Part shown: positions 28,050 through 38,767 of the stretch, piece by piece
Numbering within the stretch: the stretch's first letter is position 1
How the letters are laid out: every line of letters starts with the position of its first letter
Assembly: GCA_963969495.1 (NCBI GenBank)
Contig: OZ018319.1
Coordinates: 202,011,278 to 202,075,277 of the forward strand
Direction of reading: 5' to 3'
Length of the DNA stretch: 64,000 nucleotides
Source: Ceratothoa steindachneri
Lineage: Eukaryota; Arthropoda; Malacostraca; Isopoda; Cymothoidae
Notes under the pieces: model-generated
What the model saw: only the letters and a program-made list of their open reading frames with translations
Databases searched by the model: none
Told to the model about the DNA's origin: nothing
Position numbers and translations under genes: made by a program

Positions 28050-28967
28050 ATACTTACAGATACTTACACTTACATACTTACAGAAGACTTCATGGAAGAG
28101 GCTTACGCCTGTGACTCCAGATCTATATTATCAACTTGTGGTAGCGTGTGGTGGATTATCTTTGCCTTGTAATTGTATTTCAATTCTTGATTAAACCAAA
28201 ATTTATCAAGTCTGACCTCAAACTGGTTGACTGATGCTGCTGCAATCACCCACTCAGGCAACTGATTCCAGTTATTTATTGCCTTACACCGGAAAGCATA
28301 CTTCCTTATATCCAGCCGTGACCTTGTCTTAAAAAGCTTCAGTAAATTTTCCCTGCTGATGTTTTCTTCTCGAAGTTTCAATATGCCTTAACTACATTCC
28401 CCATCATATTTTCCAGGGAGTATCTTGTAGGTCTCTATTAAGTCTCCTCGTGCTCTTCTGTATGCCAGTGTTGGTAGGTTCAGCTTCCTTAGTCTCTCTT
28501 CATAATTAAGTCCTTTAAGTTCCGGCACAATTCTTGTAGCCCTTCATTGCACATTCTCCACCATCTCAATGTCTTTAACCAGGTGAGAACTCCATACCTG
28601 ATTAGCATACTCTACATGTGGTCTTACCAATGCTACAAACAAAGCTTTAAATATCGCTGCATCCAATGTAACAAAAGTCCTTCTGATTATTCCCACTAAT
28701 TTGTTGGCTTTATTTACTTTCTCTGACAGGTGATCTACACAACTCAATTTATCATTGATTATTACTCCCACATCCTTCTCAGAAGTAATCTTTTTCAGCT
28801 GCTTCTCCATTTGGTAGCCTTGATCTTCAATAGTCATTTTTCCTATTCTCATATAACTACACTTATCCGGATGAAAACTCAACAACCATTTTTCACTCCA
28901 TGAGTATACCTCCTCCACATCCTGCTGCAGCTTTTGACAATCCTCTTGATCTTTTATGCATCTACCC
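28050..28967 (-). pseudogene. CR1/L2-like LINE (second family), RT C-terminal part
   Basis: Minus-strand pieces: EEVYSWSEKWLLSFHPDKCS, SEKDVGVIINDKLSCVDHLS and LVRPHVEYANQVWSSHLVKD (28544-28967), then SRLDIRKYAFRCKAINNWNQ (28103-28381). This is the region after the FADD block of the RT. The 3' end is an A/G/T repeat (GTAAGTAT-like, about 28053-28082), a microsatellite tail. The upstream part of the protein continues at 32774 beyond an I-like LINE. Stops are present near 28385 and 28540. Confidence 0.8.
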
Positions 28968-29486
28968 CATAAGGGGCGCGGTGATTTGCCATCCTGGTAG
29001 CCATGCTGACGGGATCCAGCGCTCCATCCAGCCCCAGCTTAGCCTCTCTTCCTTCCTTCAGATAGCCTGTATTTCTCCCCTACTTCGTCGCTATTCATAC
29101 AACCTCTCCCACAACTTTCTCTGGTCAGCCTCTAATTTCCCAGGGTAGATGCTGACCTTCTTCGGGACTGAGGGGGGAGGGGACAACATTCCCTAACCCC
29201 TGAGCTCCGGTTCAGGAGATTTTTTTTTTAACAACCTGCTTCATCCCCACCCATACCTTCCTCACATCCATTTTCTTCTTCTCTTCACCGCTTCTCTTCA
29301 CAATCTATCTTTTTACGCCGCGTCTAAGGTGGAGCCGCCATGCTGATGGACTGCCAGGCCACCAGGCGGGAGGGGTGGTCCCAAATGGCGGTGCCTGGCT
29401 CTGCCAGGCCTGTAAGCACCTCTTGCAGTGCGGGCAACTGCGAGAGGTGATGAGCGATTGCATCCCGTGAAACAAATAGGGTCACC

Positions 29487-31230
29487 ATGCCCAATGATGA
29501 GAAACATAAAAATCTCCCCTTAATTCCCCCTGTGTCACCAACAGAGTCGCCCTCAGCTCCACCGAAAAAATGGAGGTCCCTCCCGCCCTGTGCTTGCGCA
29601 GGGGACCCTCCATATATCTCTAACTGGAGAGGAGACTTACTCCTCTCCTTCGCTTACGGGTGTAGGGGACTCCCCATCACCCCCTTCTCTGGAGGTGCTT
29701 TCGGGCACCTCCCTTTTTCCAGCGGCAGTCCCCTCTGTTCTTTCCAAGGGGACTGCCAAGAAAGCCAGCCGCTCCACATCGAAGCGGCTCGGTAGGGCAA
29801 ACCCCCTTAGGGGTGAGAGGGAAGCCAGTCCCCTTCGGTCACTTCCCTCAAAAGACCTGCTGGCAAGAATATTGAACCTTGCCAGGGTCAAGGCCTGTGC
29901 CTCCCCACACAAGACTAGTGACGATACTGCCAACGGGACCTGCGATGTCTTGGGGGGGGGGGGATGGCCAACTGGAGGCCGCCCCTGAGATAGACATGGT
30001 CTTTGAGGAAACCCAGCCTCAGACGGTAGGGCCTTCCATGGGGGGGAATCCGGGCTCGGTTCCAAGCACAAAACCCGAATCCGCCCCTATGCAAGGTCCT
30101 CCTCAAACGGTTAGGGTTTCCGAAGCAGTACAAGGAGGGGAGGGATCTCCTCCAACCGGTGCCCTCATGAATACTAGGACCTTCTCCATTTCGGAGAAGG
30201 ACCTGGCTGAGGCTGGTCCATCTGGCCTGGGGGCTCCTTCCAGCGGAAGTGAGAAGCAGGTTCATTCCCCGCCCTCCTCTCGAAAAAAGAAAAAGACAAA
30301 GAAGACTCGGGGCTCCTCTCCATCCGTGGGGGCTATGGGGACGGATGGGTCTGCTGCCACTTTGGGTAGCGACCAAGCCAAGATCGGCACATCCAGCCCC
30401 TCTACCCCCGCCCCCCCGGTTGTGGAGCCCCTGACTAAGACCAAAAGTGCACAGGGTGGAGCCTCGATGACATAGGGACCCCTCATTCAGAGGTTACTTG
30501 GTGTTTTTGAGCCCGCTGGCTTCAAACGCTTCTTCGTTATTCGATCCACTGATGGTACCATGTTGGCCAATGGCAACACGACACGCCCATCAGAGGAGAG
30601 GATTAGCTAGTGCAATTGGTAGAGAGCCGAAGGTGACCCATTTCTCAGACGCGAGCCTTTTGGCAAATGCGGCGAATCTCGCTGAGGCGGCCAAGATAAG
30701 TGCTCTTCGGACACTTCATGGCACCCCGGTGAGTGTGACGCCGCACTCTACCATGAACTTTGTGAAAGGAGTAGTTTATGCAAGGGAACTCATTGACTAC
30801 TCCATTGAGGACATCACCTTAGAGCTTGCCGACCATGGGGCGGTCAAGGTCAAACGTGTGATGAGAAAACACGGACGGGCTTCGAGACCCACCCCTACAC
30901 TCTTCGTCACCTTTAACTGTGATAAGCTCCCTGAGTCTGTGCGTGCTGGTTGGTACCGCTACCGCGTGAAGGCATTTGTGCCACTGCTGCGGCATTGCTA
31001 TTACTGTCACTGCTTCGGCTATACAAATCGATCTTGTAGACATTCAAAGTCGGGGTGACCCGAAGTCTGTGTAAATTGCTCAAAGGCCGCACACGATAAG
31101 TCTAAATCATGTGTGGCCAAGTGTGTCAATTGCGGAGAGCCACACCCCGCTTCTTTGAAGCAATGTGGTGCATATCTCCTTGAGAAAGAAATCCTGGCCA
31201 TTCAAGGGCCAGGATCAAATCTCATTCCAC
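29487..31230 (+). pseudogene. I-like LINE ORF1 (gag-like)
   Basis: Starts MPNDEKHKNLPLIPPVSP with a Pro/Ser-rich N-terminus whose reading shifts frame near 29600 and 29950. The conserved domain is seen at 30640-31000 (FVKGVVYARELIDYSIEDIT, FVTFNCDKLPESVRAGWYRY). CCHC-type fingers follow: CYYCHCFGYTNRSC (His replaced by Tyr), CVNCSKAAHDKSKSC and CVNCGEPHPASLKQC, with a stop between the first two. Such proteins coat LINE RNA. Several stops and frameshifts make this a pseudogene. Confidence 0.75.
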
Positions 31231-31829
31231 CAGACTAAGGAGTGGTCCTGGCACGCCTGGGACGTCATATGCTCATCCAGGCCAACGAGCATGGTTGTTT
31301 CCGCGCCCATTCTGAGGCCTTCTGCAGTCTCTACTCAACCCAGGCACTCCCCTGGTAAAGCTGGCAGCAAAAAGAGTTCATCCCCAGCCCTGGCTAAAAC
31401 CAGGGCTTCCCCCTCTTCCCCCAGCGTGACCGTTTCCCATAAGGCAAAACAGCCACACGCCTCCACCGAGTCGTTAGACTCACCGGGCAACATCCCTGAA
31501 GTTGGTTGCCAGGCCATCTTCTGGGGTTCCTAAAGCTGTCCCCTGAAGGGAGGACATCAACAAAGGAGCTCCTTCGCCCATGCCTAGAGGTGGAGCGAGG
31601 GGTTCGGAGATGATGGTTCCTCGAAAAGAGGGCTCTCCGCCTCCGGAGCCGCAATGCCCGCCTAAGGTTTTGAAGCGGAGCGAGGAAAAGACTCGCATGG
31701 CAAGCCCAACCTCCCCCAATAAGTCCTTGAAGGTGACAGCGCCTTCAGCACTTTGTCCGGCTAACAGCAACAGCACCCGGGGTTCTGCCTCCGGGAAGCG
31801 TACGGCCATTCCCGTGAGGAAAGGCCCCC
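31231..31829 (+). other. ORF1 tail and ORF1-ORF2 region of I-like LINE
   Basis: Ser/Pro/Lys-rich low-complexity coding remnants in shifting frames, as in the C-terminal tail of I-type ORF1 proteins. No catalytic domain was found. Confidence 0.5.
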
Positions 31830-32560
31830 CGCATCTCCTTCGAGCTAGGCCTGCAGGGCATATTCCTTCAATGGAATTGCCGTGGACTCCGGGCCAACTG
31901 GGAGGAGCTGCAGAGGCTCGTCTCATCCTGTTCCCTGTTAGCTATCTTTTTGCAGGAAACCATGCTAGGCGGGCGCCCCCTGCCCTCCCTCCTGGGGTAT
32001 AAGGGTCTTGTGACCCCACCACCATGGGATGGCCGGGCTGGGGGATGCTCGGTTTACACCCGGCATGATGGCTCCATTCTTCCTTTCTCTTTAGATACCT
32101 CCTTTCAGGCAGTGGCTGTGCAGCTGCACCTGGATAGTAGGTATACTATCATTTCTGCGTACATTCCACCATCAGCTGACTTTGACACGGGGGACTTCCG
32201 CCGCGTCGTGGCACGGTTTGCCGAGGCCCTTTCTCTTGCTTGGAGATCTGAATGGCAGGCATCCTCTCTGGGGAGATTACTCAATAAATCCCAGGGGACA
32301 AGTCCTTGCTGATCTGATCGAAGAGCTTGAGATGGGTGTCCTAAACTTGGATAAGTTTACGCATCACTGTCCGAGAACCGCTTCATTTTCTTGCCTTGAT
32401 CTATCTTTGTGCTTTTCGGATGCACAGCCTGATTTTGATTGGGGGGTGGTCGATGACCTCCATGGTAGTGATCACTTTCCCATTCAAATATCATTTTCAG
32501 GTCAACTGCCGCCTGAGAGCCCACCTTGGTGGTGCTTGGCGCAGGCGTGGTGGCCTGCAT
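31830..32560 (+). pseudogene. I-like LINE ORF2, endonuclease
   Basis: Fragments of an apurinic-type endonuclease: QWNCRGLRANWEELQRLV near 31873 (the Asn block), FLQETMLGG (catalytic Glu), YTIISAYIPPSADFD, LLLGDLNGRHPLWGDY (Asp-x-Asn and His), and GSDHFPIQISF near 32468, an intact SDH block. Frame changes occur near 31950 and 32260. The endonuclease nicks the target in LINE retrotransposition. Confidence 0.78.
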
Positions 32561-32765
32561 TTCAGGAAATGACTGAATTCTCTATCTCGATTGAGGAGTT
32601 TAGGTTGGTAGATGAAGCCATTCTCGCTACTCTCTACGTGGACGACATTTCAAACTCTCTTGGCGCGGCCCAGATGCGAACTCTCGAGCGTCGACTCCAA
32701 TAGGCATTGAACTGCGTCTCTCGCTATGCCGAAGCACTCAGGTTTCGGGTTTCTTTGTTGTCTTT
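32561..32765 (+). pseudogene. I-like LINE ORF2, RT remnant after internal deletion
   Basis: The linker after the endonuclease (EMTEFSISIEEFRLVDEAIL) joins directly to ATLYVDDISNSLGAAQMRTL, the catalytic YVDD block of RT. The fingers and most of the palm are missing, so about 1 kb has been deleted. A stop follows at 32701, and LINE sequence fades at about 32765, where the other LINE resumes. Confidence 0.75.
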
Positions 32766-32773
32766 GTGTTAGG

Positions 32774-33390
32774 AATGCTGCAATCCATTCTTAGTACTCC
32801 TTTCCAATTCCATAACTACTAATTTTACTGAATAGTCTTCTATGTGCAACTCTATCGAAAGCCTTCATAAAATCACAATATACTACGTCCACTGCATGCC
32901 CATCATCAATAATTTCAGTCCATCTGTCCAGAACCTTTATGAGCTGTAGCACCGTTGATCGTCCTGAGATAAAGCCATATTGCTTGTCACTAAATAAACT
33001 ATTGGTTCTCATGTGTGCCATTATCTCCTCCCTTATCATTGTCTCAAATATCTTACAGATTATACTTGTTAAACTGACTGGCCTATAATTCTCTGGATCA
33101 CACTTGGAACCCTTTTTAAATATAGGAGTAATATGAGCACTTAGCCAATCTTAAGAGAGTTCCTTATGTTTAAAGGAGTATTGATAAAGTATTTCTAAAG
33201 GCACTAATAATTGTTCCATTAGCTTCTTTTATAATCCTAGAGTGGATTCCGTCAGGTCCTGGGAATTTATGCCTCTTTAGATTTTTAATGATCTTCTTAA
33301 TTTTTTCCTTATTAATTTCCAGGTGATTCAGTGTTGGTACATTTTTCATCACACAGTATGGTACCTCATCTTCTGGCTCCATGACACAAA
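32774..33390 (-). pseudogene. CR1/L2-like LINE (second family), RT fingers and palm
   Basis: Minus-strand pieces in order: KIIKNLKRHKFPGPDGIHSR (33170-33382), then a stretch with stops, then KQYGFISGRSTVLQLIKVLD and VVYCDFMKAFDRVAHRRLFS (first catalytic Asp; 32791-33039). The piece just upstream of 32774 reads GIGKEY-EWIAAF and ends at the I-like LINE. The FADD block is missing. Confidence 0.82.
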
Positions 33391-34050
33391 CACCTTCGAA
33401 AATTGCTTTGCTAAAACTTCAACTTTTTCCAGATCACTTTGTTTTTCCATCTTCAGCAGTGCCCTTGTATAAGTCAGGAATCCTTGGTTTTCTTTTTGTC
33501 TTAGTTTGCACATATTTCCAAAATATTTTAGGATTATCCTTCACATTTTTTGCAATCTTCCTTTCTTTTAGCTTCACAGCATTTCAGGTTTCTTTTCTAA
33601 TTTGATTATTCAGTATTCTGTACTCCTTCTCAGTCTCTAAATACTCGTTCTTAGTAGATACATTCAGAACACTCTTCAAGGATTTCATTCTCATCCACAA
33701 CCTTTGTTTCTTCTTTATCTTAGACCATAATTTCTTATTCATTGGTAGATTGCTATTCGTCCTTTTCCTGGATTGATTTAAATTCCCCATCTTTCTTGTG
33801 GGTACACTCTTATCTATTGCAACATACAATTTTGACTTGAATTTACTCCACATTTCCTCAATATTGGTAGCCTCGGATAGGTATTTCACCCAGTCAATAT
33901 TAATATTAAGTTCCCTTCTCAGCAACTCATAATCTGCTTTTTCATACAAATACATAGTTTTCTATCATGAGGCACAATCTCCTCCATATTACATGTAATT
34001 TGTATCACAGCTTGATCACTTCTCCCCAGTGGATTTCCAATCATGACCTC
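33391..34050 (-). pseudogene. CR1/L2-like LINE (second family), endonuclease-RT linker
   Basis: Minus-strand linker region. 33584-33955 is open for 123 codons and reads YELLRRELNINIDWVKYLSE and SKLYVAIDKSVPTRKM, typical of the basic linker between endonuclease and RT in CR1/L2 proteins. Neighbouring stretches contain stops. Confidence 0.75.
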
Positions 34051-34640
34051 TTCAACTATTGATTCTTAATTTGTTAAAAATCAATTAGTGTATTACCCAC
34101 ATTTTCACCCCTTATTCTGGTAATTTCCTCCACATGCTGGGTCAAAAAGCAATCGCGTACCTTTTCCACAAACTTTCTTCCAAAATCATTCATTGTGTTA
34201 GTAGTGCAATTTTTCCAATTTATTTGTGGCAAATTAAAGTCTCCCATCAAAATCTTAAATGTAGCCTTCATCTCAGTTACCTCTTGCAATAAATCCAGCA
34301 ACAGTTGGTCATTTTCGTCCTGGCTGTTTGGACTCCGATATACAAGAGTTAGGTTAAGTTTCTCTCCTTGAAGCATAATTTCCAGACAGCAATACTCACA
34401 GAAACATGAAACCAAATCCCCCTTGTTATACTTAATGCCACTTTTCACATATATCAAGAGACCTCTACCTTCATTACCCAAAACATTACTTTCTTCTATC
34501 TCATACCCTTCGATGTTGTATTCTTCAAGTTCTCTTCGATATCTAAAGTGCTTAGGTTTAACTTCAGAGAGGGCAATAATGCTTAATGTATCAAGTAATG
34601 ACCTTAATTCTAAAAACTTATCAAAAGTATATACCTCCAC
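34051..34640 (-). pseudogene. CR1/L2-like LINE (second family), endonuclease
   Basis: Open for 188 codons on the minus strand. Motifs: LSIIALSEVKPKHF (catalytic Glu), LTLVYRSPNSQDENDQLLLD, ILMGDFNLPQINWKN (Asp-Asn) and GNTLIDF. It is the 5' part of ORF2; the start Met at 34640 lies within the domain, so the true start is further upstream. A TAA follows the IDF block. Confidence 0.83.
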
Positions 34641-34853
34641 ATTTGTAAATATAATGCTAAACTTTCTATTTACATTAGTTACATTCTCAGCACATGATGT
34701 ACTTGAGTCAATTTCTACTGTGGCTGTGGTATTTGATCCTCCACCTTGACGACCCTTTGCTTACAGGGTGGACCTCTGACTACATGCTTCCCATATCTGT
34801 TAAGTTTTTTGCCTTCTTTAACAGTTCTTTGCCCATTTCTCTCTCTCTCTTGG

Positions 34854-35297
34854 TTAAATCATAGGCCACTCTAAAATTTTCAAGTTTTCATCCTTGCCCA
34901 ATTCTTTTATTTTTCTGAATATATCATTTCTCACTTCTGAGTCAGTGAGTGCAGCCAGTATTAGGCGATCTCGGCCTTCTACCTTTTTCCCAAGCCTTAT
35001 CACTCTCATCTTATTATCCTCATGAACCTCACATGTATTCAGAATTTTCTTAACAATCTGTCTGTCATAATTAATTCTTTCCTGGAACATGTTTGAATTG
35101 CTTTCAGGGACATTGTACACCACAATGTTGTTTTCTCTCTTCTTCTTATCATTTAGTTCTTCCAAAACTGTAGCCATATCCATTACCTCCTGTTTTTTCT
35201 GAGATGCCTGATGTCCTCCAATTGCCCCATGTACTACATTTACTTCATCAGTACTTGATTCCTTTATTTCAAGTATATTGATTTCAGCTCTCTCCAT
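34854..35297 (-). pseudogene. CR1/L2-like LINE (second family), ORF1 C-terminal region
   Basis: 147 codons on the minus strand. NDKKKRENNIVVYNVPESNS begins an RRM-like domain, with MRVIRLGKKVEGRDRLILAA after it; the order matches ORF1 of CR1/L2 elements. It is separated from the PHD-containing half (35301-35799) by a stop at about 35300. The protein would bind element RNA. Confidence 0.75.
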
Positions 35298-35300
35298 CCA

Positions 35301-35799
35301 TTAACTCAATTCTTGTACAGTCTCCCTGTCCCCATTCATATGTTCATTAGTATCCACTGCTCTAGCCTCCAGTACTGCTACTCTAGCAGTAATGTTGTTA
35401 AAATCTTCTTTATCTATTTTGACTGTCTCTTGTATCTCCTTAACCTCTTCCCGCAGTACATCTTGTTTCTCAATTAAGTCTGCTTGTATCTTCTCCAGTT
35501 TCTCAATATGAGATTTTAATTTTGCACATCCTTTCTTACAGGAGAGACAGTGCCATGTAAACTGGGATCCTGCCTCTTCTTCCACCATAAATTTATAAAC
35601 ATCCTCAGGTATCCTCTCACATTTGGCATGATACCAAGTTACACATATCACATAAAAGTGCCATATCATTATCTCTTACCAGTCCACTGCATCTTCCACA
35701 GCAATCACCTGCATTTTCTGTTTCCTTTGAAGACGCTTTTGTTGTTGTTCTACTTGCTTTTTGTCTTCCTCCACCAGAGTCCATCTGTTTACTCACCAT
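35301..35799 (-). pseudogene. CR1/L2-like LINE (second family), ORF1 PHD finger and coiled coil
   Basis: Begins MVSKQMDSGGGRQKASRTTT at 35799. A PHD finger follows: CCGRCSGLVRDNDMALLCDM, then, after a frameshift near 35640, WYHAKCERIPEDVYKF and WHCLSCKKGC. The Cys4-His-Cys3 pattern is complete across the shift. A long coiled coil (KLKSHIEKLEKIQADLIEKQ onward) comes next. The upstream 5' UTR probably extends to about 35960. Confidence 0.82.
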
Positions 35800-35964
35800 A
35801 TTTCGCTAGATCACTAATATAAATGCAAATTTAAAGTATGCCTTATGTTCAAATATATCTCAAGCAAGCTTGTGGTGTCTAAAGATGATACTGTATAGCA
35901 GCAAACAACCTCAAAGGCATGAATTCAAGAGAGCACAAGCAGCACCTCCACCACACACCACCTA

Positions 35965-36160
35965 CCTCAACTCGTATGTTAGGCCACATTTAGAATACAA
36001 GCATGGTCACCACATTTTAGACATGACATGAACCTGCTAGAGTCAGTACAGAGGAGGGCAACAAAAATAATACCTTCCCTGAAGCACCTTGAATATGAAG
36101 ATAGACTGAGGGTACTAAATATATTCTCATTTGAGAGAAGATGTGTGAGGGGAGATTCCA
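35965..36160 (+). pseudogene. CR1/L2-like LINE fragment (first family)
   Basis: The plus strand matches the coding segment YVRPHLEYCIQAWSPYFRHD to RLRVLNMFSFERRCVRG of the LINE at 16760-18430, with frame changes. Both ends are abrupt. It lies back to back with the 5' end of the minus-strand LINE at 35301-35799. Confidence 0.8.
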
Positions 36161-36190
36161 AGTACTTTTGAACTTGTTCAGTTTACCTTG

Positions 36191-36762
36191 TGGTAAACAT
36201 GTAGATTGGCGGCTCGGCCAAAAAAGTGGATTTTTGTTTGTTTATATTTCATTCACCCCTGCCTGAATATTCATGCACTCAATAAAAAGTAGTTCCTTTA
36301 AACAATCTAGCTAAGTATATTTAAATGTATAAAAAAAGGCAATAAAAATAGTAAAATGGAGACAAATATATTGACAAATAAAAATGACTCCAAATGAGGA
36401 TAATAAAAAGATAATAAGTGAAAAACAAAATAAAAATTCAATTCAGTCATTTCTGATGTCAGACCCCACCCCCATTATAATTTGCAAAATGATTAAAGGC
36501 GCAAAAATGATTTGGTTAAATCATTCACTTCTGTAAACGTTACAACATGATTCTATAAACAATTAGGGTTATATACTGGGGGGCTGTGCCCCTAGACCCC
36601 CCCAATTGATTGAAACTCAGGATCATCGTAGGGTGGCCCCCCATTGTATTTACCCCCACATGAGCTGCCCCTTAAATTTACTCCCAAAATGTGAAACATA
36701 TTGGAACACGGACAAAATAGTTTACATCCCATCGTTCGAGCCACCAATCTACATATTTACCC
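36191..36762. mobile_element. 572-bp non-autonomous TIR DNA transposon
   Basis: The ends are inverted: the left begins TGGTAAACATGTAGATTGG, the right, complemented, GGGTAAATATGTAGATTGG, with homology continuing through GGCTCG. ACCTTG flanks both ends (36185-36190 and 36763-36768), a likely 6-bp duplication. The interior is A+T rich and non-coding, with a GGGGGGCTGTGCCCC palindrome near 36580. A solo end of the family is at 27961-28018. The superfamily is not assigned. Confidence 0.65.
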
Positions 36763-36769
36763 ACCTTGC

Positions 36770-37803
36770 TTCTTAATAACCTTATTTAGCTCATTTGGGG
36801 TCAACCTATAATGATTTAAATTGTCAAAAGTACTTTCTCTGTAATCTATGGTATACCCTTTTCTTTTCAGAAATTTTCCTAGCTATCTCCTGATTCCATC
36901 ACAATGGCTTCCTACATTTCTTCCTAATAACCTTCATTGGAATACACTGCTCCTGGACTATGTTTATTATAGTTTTAAAAGTGTCCCACATCTCATAAGT
37001 ATCCTTCCCCCTGAATTTTATATCCCACCTAATCTGATTTAGCAAGTTTCATAATTTATTTTAATCTCCCCTATAAAAATTTGAAGTTTTTGTGGAGTTT
37101 GTTGATGTTCTACCTTTCATTATTCCCAAGTTAAAATGAACCATCTGATGATCACTACATGCTTTCCCGACAGTCAATTCTTGAACCAAGTGATCATCAT
37201 TTGAAAGAACCAGATCAAAGATATTGCCATTCCTTATTGGCTTATTAACAAATTGAGTCCGAAAATTCTATAAACTTACGACTTTCTCTATCCCTTCCTA
37301 TCATATTTTCCCAGTCCACAGAATTTAAATTAAAGTCACCAAGAATAACTATATCTACTTCACATCCTTTCCTTATTTCCCTGATCATTAACTCATCAAT
37401 ACAGTCAGTCTGTCCGGGTGGTCTGTAAAAGGCTCCCAAGTATATTATCCTATATTTACTGACCCTAATATCTATCCACAGTGACTCAACTTCTTCTTGC
37501 TTTATAGAATTATTTAGATTTGAAGAAATGCTAATTTCTGATATAAATAATCAACTTACCACCCATCCTATCTCTCCTTTGACTAATGTACATATCATAA
37601 CCCTGTAGTTCAAATTCACTCACATTGTCATTTAATTTAGTTTCATTAACCCATGATTCTATTAGACATATTTTATCAATATCTTCATCAATAATATAAC
37701 TAAATAACTCATCTTTCTTATTTCTAAGACTATGAGCATTGGTATAAAGACAACTCAGCCCTCCTATCCCTGAAGCACCTCTTATATAATGTATACCTTC
37801 CAC
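36770..37803 (-). pseudogene. CR1/L2-like LINE, endonuclease and linker fragment
   Basis: Minus strand: GLSCLYTNAHSLRNKKDELF (Asn block), ICLIESWVNETKLNDNVSEF (catalytic Glu), IIYIRN, then GAFYRPPGQTDCIDELMIRE and IVILGDFNLNSVDWENM (37245-37439). Further down, in broken frames, are NIFDLVLSNDDHL, the SDH block (CSDHQMVHFNLG) near 37150, and the linker to about 36800. It is the part of ORF2 missing from the truncated copies at 16422 and 27335 and probably belongs to the same family. Confidence 0.8.
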
Positions 37804-38139
37804 TCTTATCTCCTCTGCATCTCTTTCCTTTCCCCACCCTTACCTTAAGGAGGGTCTTCTCCCTCACCAGTTACTTTTGTTTCCTCCAACCGAAACAAAG
37901 AAAAATAACAACAAGGAGAGGCGATATGGTTGGCTAATGATGGACACAATGAGAAAAGCCCCTTAATTTCAAAAGGAGAATCACCAAGGAATACAGTCAA
38001 TGTACTTTTAAAAGATTGCAAGGAAGGAGCAGATACTAACTCTTCAGAAAGAGTTAGTATCTCAACCGTTTACTCTTTCGCTTTCCCCTTCCATGCTCAA
38101 ATAACACTAACACTAACACACTACTACATCCCTCCCAGC
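37804..38139. other. Spacer with perfect hairpin and short duplication
   Basis: Mostly unassigned. It contains a 12-bp perfect stem, GATACTAACTCT (38033-38044) with AGAGTTAGTATC (38051-38062), and directly after it about 52 bases (38061-38112) that repeat 38568-38618, part of the neighbouring Gypsy pol tail. TCCCTCCC at 38128-38135 could be the complement of that element's polypurine tract. Confidence 0.5.
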
Positions 38140-38154
38140 TAAATTCGCTTCACC

Positions 38155-38640
38155 TCACCTCACCCAGTCATACTCTTTCGCTCTGCCTTTCCTCCTAGTC
38201 ACAGGTCTATCAACTGTCTCTGTCATCTGTTGTAATGTCTCATCATGTCTTTCCATTGCCCCTTCTCTATGTACTTCATCCACACACACATCTGACATTT
38301 CCTCACCAATCTCACTAAAATCCCCAACTAACTTCTCTACTTCATCCATCAAACCTTCCCATTCTTTTATAGCATTTATCGACTCTTGTTCCAATTGCAC
38401 ACTTTTCCCATTTATACTCTCTAGCATAGACTCAGACTCATTCAAAGGAAACTTACAAATACTATACGTTCTATCATATACTCCATCTCGATCTTGCACA
38501 AATCCAGAAAACTCTCCCACCTTACTCTCACCTAACTGTTCCATCCATTCATTCTTTCTCAACCGTTTACTCTTTTGCCTCCCCCTTCCATGTTCAAATA
38601 ACACTAACTGCTTACCCTCTAAAGCACTAGCTATATCATT
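38155..38640 (-). pseudogene. Pol C-terminal tail of the Gypsy relative
   Basis: 149 codons ending at 38155. It contains GEFSGFVQDRD, one copy of the FSGF motif that is repeated three times in copies A-C, then acidic helices and a basic end (TRRKGRAKEYDWVR). The end parallels 'TRSQGP...CEWV' of copy A. Its presence in both lineages shows that the tail is a stable part of Pol. Confidence 0.7.
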
Positions 38641-38767
38641 TCACATTTTCATTCTTTCAGACAGATATTCATTCACTGGGTGTTGCACCAAATATTCAGG
38701 AGGTTCACGCCACTTTCGCAACTGACATTGATGCGCTCTACATTCATCCAAACTTCCATCCTCTCTT

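Larger units (their letters stand above)
28968..32765 (+). mobile_element. I-like LINE inserted in a CR1/L2-like LINE
   Basis: A G+C-richer plus-strand LINE with 5' UTR (28968-29486), ORF1 with CCHC fingers and ORF2 with endonuclease. It carries a large internal deletion that removes most of RT. It interrupts the minus-strand LINE whose RT lies on both sides (28050-28967 and 32774 on). About 60 residues of the host RT are not found on either side, so sequence was lost at insertion or later. Assignment to the I/Nimb group is by protein impression. Confidence 0.7.

Noticed and set aside
29637..30071. Minus-strand frames in the G+C-rich I-like LINE (29637-30071, 29915-30376, 31480-31926)
   Set aside because: The plus strand carries recognisable ORF1 domains; G+C-rich DNA has few stops in any frame.
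35965..36184. Host gene exons around 35960-36180
   Set aside because: The readable protein is a LINE RT fragment followed by a sliver of the palindromic element from 8335-8513; no splice-flanked host domain was seen.
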